Notes: generated from the sequence alone by a model not told the origin. DNA of 64,000 nucleotides from Glandiceps talaboti (GCF_964340395.1 NC_135569.1:4916540-4980539); one strand, 5' to 3'. Shown: positions 13,037 through 53,926, counted from the stretch's first letter. A program made the numbers and translations.

Positions 13037-13228
13037 TTAAAAGCTGATACCTCCTCTTTCTCTAGAGAATCCAATGTGACTTTGGTTGTGGACTAAAGAA
13101 GCCAGTCCTACGTAGTTATCGATGAATAAAGGACCTTCATCTATAGTGATTGCAGTTGACCCTTCTGAAGTCTTCTCCTCCTGACAGAGTTCTACGGCTC
13201 GTATAAATTGTGTTTTGAATGTGTCAAT
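13037..13228 (-). CDS. TPRG1L: TPRG1L exon 5 (terminal coding exon)
   Basis: After a tatacccacag acceptor it encodes 63 residues starting IDTFKTQFIRAV and ending in a Gly-Ile-Ser-Phe C-terminus, then a stop. The FIDNYVGLASLV block is the conserved C-terminal segment of TPRG1/TPRG1L. Confidence 0.92.
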   Translation of the reverse strand: MDTFKTQFIRAVELCQEEKTSEGSTAITIDEGPLFIDNYVGLASLVHNQSHIGFSRERGGISF

Positions 13229-15253
13229 CTGTGGGTATAAAGATATAGACGCAAAAGTTACATCGTTGTAAATCACAGCCTCTTTTACGACACCGTCCAA
13301 GATATTTTGCAGTTTCGAGGAATAATGATCAGCTTTGATTTGTGAGAATGTGTGACAAGTTACAGATAATGGAGTAGCTAAAAATTAGTTAACTTGCTGA
13401 CATTTTTAAAAAGGTCTACACTGCATATAAATAGGGGTTATATATTAAGATGATGCTCATTATGCTAGTTGACTTTGATCATGCCAAACTCACAGAGCTC
13501 ATTTCGCCAAGTTTATTGATTTGTTGTCTTGGTTATTAAGACTCTCGTTGTTGGGGCTCATGCCTGAATCTGTTATACTCATGACAGTACAGCTACAGAG
13601 AATACCACATGTATTTGTGAAATCTAGCCAAGAATACAGTTGTGTGGGTAATTTTAGCTCTCAACTTTTTTCTACCACACCTGGCATTCCACTAGTGACT
13701 GTTTATTCAATTCTACATTAGATTACCATTTTTCGGCAGTGATGTTCAACTCCAATTAAAAATGGTTCTAATCACATGGTGGCGCTGCAGATGTCATCTC
13801 ACAGCAGTAAAAAATTTAAAACCCCAATAAGAATTTACGTCTTCCTTCTGGCTAAACATTAAAAGTAAGAGGCTGCTGGTGAAATGCAAGTAGGGGAAAG
13901 GCAAGTGACAAAAATCCCCACTCGACAAGATTCTAGGTTTGAGAACATCCCCTGCATATGCTACACCGTGGGGTTTTGTCACACTATTTTACTGTTTGGT
14001 CAAAACATTCTCACCTTATATGACTCTGTATCTCTATCTTCTTTGAACTGCAATGGATGACTTGTTAATGTGATCCATGGTATTTGTTTACTCCAGGGAT
14101 TCCATCTTGCTGCCACAGAGGGCTCCATACCTTTGTTCCAAAATGCTCTGACACCAACGCCATCTCTGGGACTGGACAGACAAACATAACAAACACTACA
14201 TTTAGCCATGAATTTAGAGTTTAAAGATTTTATGGTACATAAACAGTGTTGAGAGCTTCACTCTACTTTAAAACAATGGCTATACCAAGACCAAACAGAA
14301 GCTTCTAACTTTGTTAATTCATTACAATGCATCATCCCAGAGCATAGCAGACCTCTTCTAAATCAGACTTGCCAAACTGATAACTCCAACTCTGTTCTAG
14401 AAGGTCATGTGATGCATGATTTGTAAAAATGATTTTTATACATCTCCGAAGCATAAAGAAATGCAGTCTTGTCTTTGCTTCCCTTTTTTCAAGTATTGTT
14501 TCTCAATATGTTTTTCAGTCACACACACTGCGGGGTGACATAGAGGGCGTTGTTTAAGTAACATAAACAACCATGACAAATTCCAATATAGTCACTAGCT
14601 AACAATACTACTTGAAACATTTGACTGCCAGCGCAAGCAGATGAAGGGAGATAATTTCTGGTAATGCTGTGTACTAGCTAATCCTATAGTAAGACCTTGG
14701 ATCTATGCTTTGGGGGCTTTGCCAAATAAAGCTGAAAGGTAATGACACTTCTGTCCGGGCACAATGAAATTTCTCAAGTTTTGCTAGACCCCTTCACGCT
14801 AGCACCCTGAGTTGTGATCTTCGGTCACTTTTAGAGTAAGCAGAATAGCCCAATTGGTCTAGCAGCCAGACTACATACAATCTTGTGTTGTTGACTTACG
14901 TTGCAATTGTCTTTTCTGGATACTCAAACAATCCATAAAGGATTTTGTCGATAGCTTTCAGCATAATTCTCTTGAATTCCAACAGTTTACAGGCAACGAA
15001 GTCATACTTTAAGGATAGCAAAGTGTTATCATTTAATAAACACAGTCGTTCTTTCTCATTGTCCCAGTGGTCAACCCTGCAATGAAAAGAATGAAAGTGA
15101 TTGGTTGATGACCATCAGTATTTATCACATGACAAGCAACAACACTGCTGATTGGCTGCACCAAAATTAATTACCATCTCTCCCAATCACACACAAGCAT
15201 ACAATCATATACTTTTCATAAGTGTATGGTCTACAATGTAAACAGGTAGTGCT

Positions 15254-15304
<51 letters not shown>

Positions 15305-15538
15305 GACACAGACATGCAGACACAGACAGACAGACAGACAGACACAAACACACAGACACTATCCAAATTTGATATAACAGTTCTTAATTACTTACTCCAC
15401 AAGTAACCAAACTCCTCTGATGTCCCCATCTATCTGTGGTTTGATAATAGACTTACACTCATTCACTGCAGCCTCAATGGCACCAGGCTGTAACACAAAC
15501 AAAATTTGAAATAATAGATAATTTGAAATAAGATAATA

Positions 15539-15600
<62 letters not shown>

Positions 15601-18600
15601 TTTGTGGATGTCCAAATAAAGGCTGGTAGCAGGCAAAATTAACCGCCTACTCTGCACTGTTTTGCCGGCTGCATTTTCAAGAAAATTCTTTCTTTCAACC
15701 AATATATTTCCATCAGTTGGCAGATTCATGGGTCTCATTCATAGATATTACCTACTTGTCACATTTCATCGACTACTTTTAAAATTAGTGACATCCCTGT
15801 AGATTATTATCCCTGTATCCCTACATCATCTGTGAATTCATTCTAAATCCAAAACCAAATTATGTGTCACCCATAACAGATGTTAATATTCCATACATGT
15901 AATCTTTCTAAAAATATCAACATGTAACTAATTAACATGAATAATAATCAACATTACCTAATTAATTATTCTGCGTGGAACACTGTCTGTACTCTTTAGG
16001 GAATACTAGCTTTATGCAGAGAATGCATAATTGTCAGTATTAGTGAATTAATTAATTAAAATGATAATTTGCCTACATGGGGATGTCAGGTCTTGAATTT
16101 CATCTTGGTAGTCAGATTTAGACAAGTGAACTGTTTCAGTGACAATTTTCAATTGAATTCCATTGATATAACAGACTACCATATTATAAATTTGGTAGTC
16201 TAGATATGAAGTTTGGTAGTACGCCCTTAACTACTGCTAATTTGGTAGTCTAGATACAATATCTAGCAGGCTACATGTATGTGTCCTGGACTACTGCTGA
16301 TTTGGTAGTCTAGATACAATATCTAGCAGGCTACATGTATGTGTCCTGGACTACTGCTGATTTGGTAGTCTAGATACAATGTTTAGCAGTCTATGTGTCC
16401 TGGACTACTGCTAATTTGGTAGTCTAGATACAATGTTTAGTAGTCTATGTGTCCTGGACTACTGCTAATTTGGTAGTCTAGATACAATATTTAGCAGGCT
16501 ACATGTATGTGTCCTGGACTACTGCTAATTTGGTAGTCTAGATACAATATTTAGCAGGCTACATGTATGTGTCCTGGACTACTGCTGATTTGGTAGTGTA
16601 GATACAATATTTAGCAGGCTACATGTATGTGTCCTGGACTACTGCTGATTTGGTAGTCTAGATACAATGTTTAGCAGTCTATGTGTCCTGGACTACTGCT
16701 AATTTGGTAGTCTAGATACAATGTTTAGTAGTCTATGTGTCCTGGACTACTGCTAATTTGGTAGTCTAGATGCAATGTTTAGTAGTCTGTGTGTCCTGGA
16801 CTACTGCTAATTTGATAGTCTAGATACAATGTTTAGTAGTCTATGTGTCCTGGACTACTGATAATTTGGTAGTCTAGATACAATATTTAGCAGGCTACAT
16901 GTATGTGTCCTGGACTACTGTTAATTTGGTAGTCTAGACACCATGTTTAGTAGTCTATGTGTCCTGCACTACTGCTAATTTAAAAGTCTCCTAGAAATTA
17001 TAGGATATGGATATGAGGAAGTGTGAAACACAAATATTTGAAAAAATATGAATAAATAAACACATCCGGTCCAAGTAAACATGGACATTTGACATTGAAA
17101 AAACTGAGTGAATTTCATCCTACAGATGTGTGGCTGTCTAAAAGTTGAAATATTAACTGAGTTCTGCTGGAATAGTTATTTTTAAACAGTGGTTCAAAAT
17201 ATAATCTGAATATGTAACATATGGACTGGCTTGTATGTGTAAATGCAAGGTCAACATTGTTGGTCAGATGTAGTGTTTGTCATTTTTCCTTTGTATGCAA
17301 TTCTGCAGTAGTCATGGCAACTTAGGATTTCTGTGATCTACCTGATGTAAGGTTTATAGCCAGCTTTATTATGCCCATGTAGACTATGCTGGTGGGTCTA
17401 TAACAAATGAAAATTTTCCAAACAATTTTCACAATTTTCACAAATGTGGTCATAATCAGTCAGATAAGACGTGTCATACCACCCTATTAGCTACCAATTT
17501 TAAAGAGAAGGCTGACCTCAGTTGCAGGGCAAAGCTTAGTCAAAACTAACAGGAATTGTGTAACTTTATCAGCAGAGTTGTAATCCCATTACAATGACAT
17601 CACTGACAGTGACGTCATTGGATATAAATAACTGAACTCTGTTTAACCTTAGAAGTACAGACAACACTTTTCAGGGACAATTTTTTCAACAAATTATGTT
17701 TTCTCCCTTAAATTTTTGAAACTTTGATTTAATTTTTAGATAGAAATTATCAATATTTATCAAATGTATTAATAACAAAATTTTGGCCTATGTTATCAGA
17801 TAATACCTTCAAAAACTCATTTCTCTCACCCCCCCCCCCCCACGCACACACACACTATTGTGCAGCATCTGTGGTATAAGTACATACAGCCTTTTTCATT
17901 TTAGTGTTCACTGGCTCTGTTTGATACAACAAAGCAGACAAAAATAAGAAACTACACATTCTACACTATGATAGCAAGATTGTAATTCTTGTTACATTTT
18001 GTCTAAAATCAAATAAAAATTCACCAATGAAATGTTTTTGGACTTATATGAAACATAAAAAGACAGATAATAGTGGGGTAGCTCCACTTATGCACAATGG
18101 AAAACTCCATACTGATCCAATACAGAAAGCAAATATACTGAATAAACAATTTCAATCTGTTCTCTGAAACTATAAATTTCACCTCGGATGAATTTGTAGA
18201 GCGATGACAAATGCCTGATGACAGTTATGGCAGTACAGCAGAAAACATCACCATATCTCCTAATGGCGTCAGAAAGCTGCTGGCTAGACTGTAAGATACG
18301 TGATTACGTTATGACGTTTCGCCCTCACTGGCCTCCTCTCGGTGTTAGGGGTTGCCTGATGTTTGAGGGCACCCGTCACGGCGTACCTTACAGACTAGCT
18401 GCTGGCAGGCTTAAATCCTCACTAAGCCGCTGGTCCAGATAACATTAAACCTTACGTGTTGAAGCAGCTCACAGAAGAAATTAACAAAAAATAATCCAAA
18501 CGAACTGTTTAGTGGGTGTGTAGCCTAAAGTGAGACATCCTGCTTATTATATCAGTAGACCAACATTTCATGAAACGACATGCACATTAGTCTGTAAGGT

Positions 18601-19770
18601 ATGCCGTGACGGGGCGCCCTCAAACATTGGTCAACCCCTAAGTGTGAGAGGAGGCCGGGGAGGGGGGAAACGTCACGACGTATCTTACAGTCTACATGCA
18701 CATTTCTTACTTTCTAAACTTATTCTTTACCTTGTCCTTGGGCACTCAAGAACATACCAAATCAGACAGCTAATTAAATGAAAAAATTACAACATATGCA
18801 AACAAGTCATTGAAAATGACATAGTCCCCGCTATGATTGGGTTTTAAGGAGCTGGCAGTTTATGTTGTCATTTTCAAACCTGGTTAATGTTGATTGGTCT
18901 CATGTGGTTGTTTTTGATATCACTACTCTGTTCAAGCATGTCTGAGTTATGGCTTTGGACATGAAAACTGCGCCAACAAAATGGCTGCCAGGCAGCCATA
19001 TTGGATTGTATCACGACGAAAATGGATAATGCACATGTATGTCATAGAGCACTGTGCTAATACCAACTTTGAATGAGATCTGTTCAAGCATGTCTGAGTT
19101 ATGGCTTTGGACATCGAAAATTCGCAAACAAAATGGCTGCTAGGCGGCCATATTGGATCGTATCATAAAACAAATTGACGTGCATATGTATGGCATAGTA
19201 TGTTGCCCCTGTACCAAGTTTGAAAAAAATTGGTCAAGGCATCTCCAAGAAACGGCTCTGGACGGACGGACGGACGGACGGACAGAACCCAATCCATAAG
19301 TCCCCGTCCGGAGACTAATTATTTTAATCTAAATTCAAATAGGAAAACATGGGAGCAATACCATGTCATGACCTATGACCTATGACCTATGACAAGTTCA
19401 AAGCTCTGCTTAGGGGTAATACATTCACCTACCTACAACCTAGCTTTATTAAATACATACATGTACCTACATGTACAGTGCAATAAATAATTACACTATA
19501 CAAGGCATTAGCCCACAGACTTTGCTATCTGGCTAGACTATTTTATTTGCCAAAACAGTCATGGCTTAATGAGACCTTGTTTACATATTGCATATCAATG
19601 GGTTCTTAATTTGAAACCAACACTAAAAGCTGTGTGACGTTTGATAGAAAGGCATTCACTTTGTACTAAACAGTAAATGAATATCACAAGAAGGAATTCT
19701 GAGAGAATTCAAAATACCAAGAACAGTAAAGTAACTATTCATCTATACTATACTATAGTATACCTATAGT

Positions 19771-19821
<51 letters not shown>

Positions 19822-20046
19822 CACAAATCAAATTGAGGAAAGAAACGTGACATGTACATGTATGTGACTCAAACCCACGTCCCCTGAATACTAGCCCTGT
19901 GCTCTCTAGCCAGCTGAGCTAATGTATCAACCAGTAGATTCCATGGGATGTCCTGGAGTGTACCTTTCTATTGTTCAGCAGGTGAGAAGCCATACTCATT
20001 AACATACATGTGTATTAGCCTTTCAATCTAAGGATCCAGATTTGAC

Positions 20047-20110
<64 letters not shown>

Positions 20111-21059
20111 ATCACAGAAAATCCTATGAAGAAATGTAGTTTTCTTAACAGATGCAAAAAAGATTCTATTCTATTCTATTTATAAATTATATAATTATAT
20201 GTATAGACACAGTGTCTATGGATATTGCAAATTCCTATGCACCAGTATTTAAACTTACATATGTATTGCAACAAAGTACTAGTACTAGTTAGTATGTTTG
20301 ATACACACAGTCACATGAGACAGCAATGTGAAATATAATACTTTTACTGGTACAATTATTAAAAATTTAAGTCAAGATCCATAAATGTTTAATTCTTGTT
20401 ATATGTGTTACTGTTATTTACATTTAGGATTGGAGTATTTGGATATTGAAAACAACAGCCTGGCGACTGTTGCCATGCTCTGTATTAATTTTTGAAATGA
20501 CGTTATAAATTTAGCATCATCACACATAGCTACAATGAATATATAACGTACAGACATGTGGGACACAGACAAACTATTTTTTTGAATTTCATCGAGATTA
20601 GTAGGTTATCCGTCAAAGAGAAACAGAAACTTGTCGAATGGATATTTTTAGTAACATACATTATGTCGACAGAGAAATACCCGGACGTCGTTATAATTTC
20701 TAACATGGCAGCCATGATTGTTTGCATTGTGAAGCAACCCTTTGGTTGAGTAGCCTTGAAATACTTACCCTATATGCGAAGAATTGTTTCTGTTGGTATT
20801 TTGACATCGGAGCCGACTTCGGACGTCCAAGATTTGGTTGCGCGACGGCAGGCGGAGGCTGCACCTCCGTAGTCGTAGTTGTAGTCTCGGTTGTCATCTT
20901 GTTTTCTACGGAATCTGTATGAACGGTAAGCCGTGACCCTTGGAACTGGACCTCGGGGACTACTTTATCGTCGAGATTGTCCTCTGCGTCTTGTGGCCTA
21001 TATTTGGACGCTTGTCTATCGGCGTCAATAACTAATTCAGCTGGGTTGTCTTCCGCCAT
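13037..21059 (-). CDS. TPRG1L: TPRG1L/MOVER-family protein (complete, 5 exons)
   Basis: Five exons at 20,769-21,059, 15,396-15,487, 14,900-15,076, 14,015-14,171 and 13,037-13,228 join to 909 nt (302 aa plus stop) with matching phases and GT-AG introns. The protein has a polar, Thr-rich N-terminus (aa 1-97) followed by the conserved TPRG1/hSac2-type domain. Diagnostic stretches are GVWLLVEVDHWDNEKERL, ARWNPWS and FIDNYVGLASLV, ending in GISF. Vertebrate TPRG1L (MOVER) is a peripheral presynaptic vesicle-associated protein and TPRG1 is its p63-regulated paralogue; both are close to this length. The ATG at 21,059 is chosen for its strong context (A at -3, G at +4). An in-frame ATG at 21,095 has a weak context and would add 12 residues. 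Function in this animal is inferred from family only. Confidence 0.92.
14015..14171 (-). CDS. TPRG1L: TPRG1L exon 4
   Basis: It encodes RDGVGVRAFWNKGMEPS and the family motif RWNPWS, then TLTSHPLQF. The acceptor is tctgtccag and the donor is GTGAGAAT in phase 0. Confidence 0.92.
14900..15076 (-). CDS. TPRG1L: TPRG1L exon 3
   Basis: It encodes VDHWDNEKERL, a Leu-rich strand segment and KYDFVACKLLEF, ending in ATIAT-type sequence before a GTAAGTC donor. The phases (one base in, two bases out) match exons 2 and 4. Confidence 0.9.
15241..15355. repeat. (CA)n and (CAGA)n microsatellite in intron 2
   Basis: A pure CA run is followed by imperfect cagacaga repeats, inside the intron between exons 2 and 3 of the TPRG1L-type gene. 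Confidence 0.95.
15396..15487 (-). CDS. TPRG1L: TPRG1L exon 2
   Basis: The exon lies between a tgttacag acceptor and a GTAAGTAA donor. It encodes PGAIEAAVNECKSIIKPQ and GVWLLVE, aligned with the start of the conserved domain. It starts in phase 0 and leaves two bases. Confidence 0.9.
15545..15604. repeat. (GT)n microsatellite in intron 1
   Basis: About 50 bp of GT ends in tttgtttg, some 60 bp upstream (on the minus strand) of exon 2. Confidence 0.96.
16185..16985. repeat. 52/60-bp minisatellite in TPRG1L intron 1
   Basis: About 14 units share ggactactgctaatttggta and agtctagatacaat. A 60-bp form contains caggctacatgtatgtgtcc and a 52-bp form lacks those 8 bp. The two forms occur in mixed order, which points to repeated unequal exchange. 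Confidence 0.93.
17610..17617. promoter_or_regulatory. CRE-like TGACGTCA in intron 1
   Basis: A perfect palindromic cAMP-response element consensus (CREB/ATF type). A single site in a long intron could be chance. Confidence 0.2.
18285..18397 (+). mobile_element. Mutator-like MITE (family F), copy 1, with 9-bp TSD
   Basis: The 113-bp element starts TAGACTGTAAGATACG and ends CGTACCTTACAGACTA. The 9-bp sequence gctgctggc flanks it on both sides (18,276-18,284 and 18,398-18,406). A related element lies in opposite orientation 190 bp away. Nine-base duplications with long terminal inverted repeats are typical of the Mutator superfamily. Confidence 0.8.
18588..18694 (-). mobile_element. Mutator-like MITE (family F), copy 2, with perfect 9-bp TSD
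   Basis: The element starts TAGTCTGTAAGG and ends CTTACAGTCTA, and reads as the inverse of copy 1. It is flanked by perfect 9-bp repeats catgcacat at 18,579-18,587 and 18,695-18,703. It is GC-richer than the surrounding intron. Confidence 0.85.
18817..19316. repeat. Dispersed repeat with (GGAC)n tail
   Basis: It begins catagtccccgctatgattg, contains two tandem ~125-bp blocks with aagcatgtctgagttatggc and ggccatattggat, and ends in a GGAC run followed by aagtccccgtccgga. The same family occurs at 56,345-56,995. It is non-coding. Confidence 0.75.
19771..19820. repeat. (CA)n microsatellite
   Basis: CA repeat with one CAAA interruption, in TPRG1L intron 1. Confidence 0.9.
19862..19925 (-). repeat. 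tRNA-like sequence (SINE head or tRNA pseudogene)
   Basis: On the minus strand it reads TTAGCTCAGCTGGCTAGAGAGC, an A-box-like block, and about 25 bases later GGGTTTGAGTC, a B-box-like block. I find no convincing anticodon or acceptor stem, so it is not called as a functional tRNA. Confidence 0.5.
20048..20110. repeat. (CA)n(TA)n microsatellite
   Basis: About 50 bp of CA followed by a short TA run, in TPRG1L intron 1. Confidence 0.95.
20769..21059 (-). CDS. TPRG1L: TPRG1L exon 1 (start codon, aa 1-97)
   Basis: The exon opens with MAEDNPAELV and ends after FFAYR at a GTAAGTAT donor in phase 0. It contains a run of Thr after ENKM and a proline-rich LGRPKSAP stretch. This part is the least conserved region of the family. 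Confidence 0.9.
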
Positions 21060-21086
21060 TTTATATATATCCCGTGACTGAAAAGG

Positions 21087-21094
21087 TGACGTCA
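21087..21094. promoter_or_regulatory. CRE-like TGACGTCA next to the TPRG1L start
   Basis: A perfect TGACGTCA lies 27-35 bases upstream of the chosen ATG and overlaps the weaker upstream in-frame ATG. Consensus CREs near transcription starts are bound by CREB/ATF proteins. Its use here is inferred. Confidence 0.4.
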
Positions 21095-21095
21095 T

Positions 21096-22159
21096 CTATT
21101 TACATTCAGACTCTAGATGGCGCCCTTTGTAAACTTACACTGGTGCATTTTCACCACAGGGTTGAATTTTTCTAATGTTATATGGAAAAAACTATCAATG
21201 AAAAACTATATTTCCAATTAAAAAACGACAGAAAACTATTATGTTTTCTTCAAAATAGTTGATGAAAGATTTTTCACACACTGGAAATTCCAGGTATGAA
21301 GGGCCTAGCGTCTACCCTGACGTTGACTCATCGCAACCTGTGTCAATTTCATGTGATCTGGTGACTATCCATGTACGTACACATAAGACTTGGCCACGTC
21401 AAACTTTTGACAATAGGTGAGCCTGAACTTTGTCATAAATCTGGCAACTGGTTATCAATGACACGTCATATTATTGAGATGACTGGTTTAACAACAATTT
21501 CGACATGACGTATCACTACCCCAAATAAAAACACTCGGGCTCATGACCATAGTGGTTAAAATCCCATACTGTGTATAGAATAGATAGATATAATTATCGA
21601 AAGAGGGGACCGGGGAGGGAGTGACACATGACAAATGACAGGGTGTTTAATACCAAGGGGGTGGGGGTATTGATATAAATTTAAAACCTCACGTCATAGG
21701 GCCATGGGGTTGAATATCAGTGCCACGTGTTTATAATATACCGATATATAGATGAGGTAATGTCATTGGCTGCATGGTGAACTACACACATTTGCAAACT
21801 TGACTAAAAGGCTTTAGGCACCACAACAATCCCTTTATCGTTACTACCTTCAATCTTTTATACTTTTATAACAAATGTTCGATTCGTTATCCTGAAGTTT
21901 TCTGACATTGCACATTTTTGTTTATCATAGTTATGCACCTGAGGAAGAGTCAGAGACTAATGATAGGTTGGGCTCAATAGGTATAACTTATGATGAATTG
22001 GCGGTGCCTACCTAGCATTTTATTCAACTTTGATAGACTGAAATATGCAAGATAAAGATACTGTTTCACAGACAGTAATGTTATTCAATATAGATTGTGT
22101 TTTTATTCATAAGAGATATCTACAGGTGGTCTCCACTACATACTTTGAAAACAAAACTC
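21096..22159. other. Intergenic region upstream of TPRG1L
   Basis: This stretch separates the TPRG1L start from the 3' end of the GPCR gene. It presumably contains the TPRG1L promoter. No ORF, repeat or obvious core promoter motif stands out. Confidence 0.45.
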
Positions 22160-22580
22160 TTACAGGGGAACGCCACTCCAGGGAATATATTTTCATAAAC
22201 TTTATGTTCTGGAGAGTTCTTTCACTATAATTTCAAATTGCATAAATCGTGCAAGATTGCTCCAAAACACCAAATTTAAACTCTATTTCACCGCCATTGT
22301 TCTGACACTGATCCACCATTGCATCATGGGACTTAGCAGACACACATGTGGATTAGATGAACACATAATATTCATGACTCCTAAGGGCTTATTACCTTTA
22401 GAGAAATAGTCATGAATATGCAGTGTGCATCTAACACATATGCAAGTTTGTTAAGTCCCATGATGCAATGGTAGGTCATTGACAGAATGATGGACGTGAA
22501 AAATCTTGGTGTTTCTCGGCAATTGTGCTTAATTGTGGTAAAGGACTCAACATTTTTGAAAACACATTTATTTCCTTGGT
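22160..22580. mobile_element. Fold-back MITE (family B), copy 2
   Basis: An inner inverted pair, ccattgcatcatgggactta (from about 22,316) and taagtcccatgatgcaatgg (to about 22,471), is continued outward by weaker pairing, with a central tcatgact/agtcatga pair. The reverse of positions 1-255 matches its left half. Confidence 0.65.
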
Positions 22581-22799
22581 TATACAGACAGTAAAATTAA
22601 ATGAAAATATTTGAAAAATACAAAGAATGGAAACAAGACAAAATTTAAAAAGGTAAGCCTTATAGGTAAAGTTTTAAATTTGTTAGTAATATGTGATATA
22701 AAAATAATCAGATGAGAAAATATGCCAGCATTGTGGCAAGATTTTATTTTCATCCTTGGCATGCATAAAAGTAGTAAAAATTATCAAATTAAATGAAAG

Positions 22800-22805
22800 T
22801 TTATT
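22800..22805 (-). terminator. Candidate poly(A) signal AATAAA for the GPCR gene
   Basis: It reads AATAAA on the minus strand about 190 nt after the GPCR stop codon. Further matches lie at 22,748-22,743 and 22,572-22,567, so the real end is undecided. Confidence 0.3.
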
Positions 22806-22992
22806 AAATTAGTAAAATTCATGTCATAGCTGGGGTGCAGGTTGTAATGCATATAGACCGTAAAAATTAATACATGTACACATACATTCAAATAATCGAA
22901 TATTTATCCTTAACTAAATTAGTTCTTGAAGATGAATTTCACACAGATTTTCAGCTTAGCTGCAATATATTCATAATGTGTTTTGACTGAAT

Positions 22993-52242
<29,250 letters not shown>

Positions 52243-52252
52243 ATTTATAGAC

Positions 52253-53159
52253 CTGTAAAGAAATTTCAGGCCTGTTCAACTTTTACACGTCGCAACTCTC
52301 CCATAGAACGGGAAGTTTACAAACGTGCATAATACCACTGGCACAGTGGGTGACCTCACTCTCTCGTTCATCAACTGGACAGTTTTAATAAGCATTATTT
52401 CCTGACACACACCTAGCTGCATTTCCTATACTTATATCCGTATAACTCCATTATTTTTAGTTGAACTCTTACCTTAACCATGTCAGACAAGTGTAAAGTA
52501 GACACGTACAGTGAAAGTCAAACCTCGTAGAACATTGTCCTAATTCTCATAAAGTGTAATTTGAGAGACCACTGGCAACTGTCTAACAGGCCATTGGATG
52601 AGAGTTGGGTTATTTCTGAGTTTTGATTTATAAAACAAGTTTTCCTACGTGAAAAAAACAAACATTACGAAACAGCATACAATATATCCGTATTTTTAAC
52701 TCAATAAATTACTTTATAAAAATGTGGTTGTTGTTGTACGTATATTGTCACTCGTATTACACATTTGAAACATTTGGTGTGTGCAGTTTATTGAAGTATA
52801 GAACTGGTCATATTGTTTCACATTAAATTTTACATTTCTCGCATCCCCATGGCATGAGTGCAACTTCAATTCCCTATTGTGACGTCACAGTATTAGTTTC
52901 AATCCCTATCCGGATTACATGGAATATATAATGACTTTAGTATCTAATGACTTTAGCTTTCAATTGAAATAAAATATATGAGAAAGGTCTGTCTCTCATT
53001 TTTTCTTCCGCAAGGAAGAGATATATTTATGAGTGGAAGTCTGTGTGTAAATGTGTGTGTGTGTCTGTGTCTGTCTGTCTGTCTGTGTCTTCGTTTTCTC
53101 CATAATGGCTTGCTCAATTCGATCGAAATTTTGAAGACGTATTTCGTAGGGTAATGGCA
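52253..53159. other. 5' flank of the GPCR gene
   Basis: No ORF. A plausible 5' UTR exon end (GGTTAAG|GTAAGAG, minus strand) lies at 52,473 and would splice to the acceptor at 52,252. A perfect TGACGTCA is at 52,880-52,887. The transcription start is not determined. Confidence 0.4.
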
Positions 53160-53575
53160 AGACTTGATTAGGTTTAGGTAAAAATCCCGTGAATATTAAT
53201 GAGCAATTTACGTAATTAACGATTTTCGGTAATTAGGCTATATCTCAAGAATGCACACTTCAAATTCATTATAACTTGGTACACACATTTGCGATACATA
53301 AGCGCACAGGGGCGTGTAATATTGCATAGATTGTTGTTTTCCAGGTCTACAGACTAAATATAACAACCTTTTGAATATATATTCCTACCTGTATTTATAG
53401 TATACGTAGTACTATAGATATCGATACATTTGTAGCAGCAAGATTCGTATGATATTTTCCTAAGAAAACGGAAATCTAAGCAATAATACATGCCCCTGTG
53501 CATAAGCGCACCTGTCCTGATAATATTACTAATGTAGCTTTTAGTTTTAATAAGATATTGGCATATTTTCGCTAT
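53160..53575. repeat. Dispersed ~160-bp repeat, interrupted by a hAT-like MITE
   Basis: The segments 53,160-53,304 and 53,501-53,575 together form a unit of the same family as 47,040-47,687 (cggtaattaggctatatctc, ttcaaattcattataact). The MITE splits it. Confidence 0.7.
53305..53500. mobile_element. hAT-like MITE with perfect 8-bp TSD
   Basis: The 196-bp element begins CACAGGGGCGTGTAATATTG and ends in the near-inverse CAATAATACATGCCCCTGTG. It is flanked by cataagcg on both sides (53,297-53,304 and 53,501-53,508). An 8-bp duplication with a CAGGGGC-type end is characteristic of the hAT superfamily. No coding capacity. Confidence 0.88.
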
Positions 53576-53768
53576 ATTTTCATGCAACTCCATTTGGCAT
53601 CTCCCCCCCCCCCGAAATCGTCCAAGCCCCTCTCCCAAGGATATCAAATGGTCCACCCCGTAGCGGTACTATCTGCTGAATTATTTAGCGTATATAATAT
53701 ATTGGACAGAATAAACCTATCCCACTGACCATTGTTTTCTTTGGATATTTGGCGCTATATAAATTTAT

Positions 53769-53852
<84 letters not shown>

Positions 53853-53926
53853 TAGATAGATAGATAGAACTGTTACAGTACATAGATAGATAGATAGATA
53901 GATAGATAGGTAGATAGGTAGGTAGG

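Noticed and set aside
19862-19925. Functional tRNA gene
   Set aside because: A- and B-box-like blocks are present, but I could not form a convincing anticodon stem or acceptor stem.
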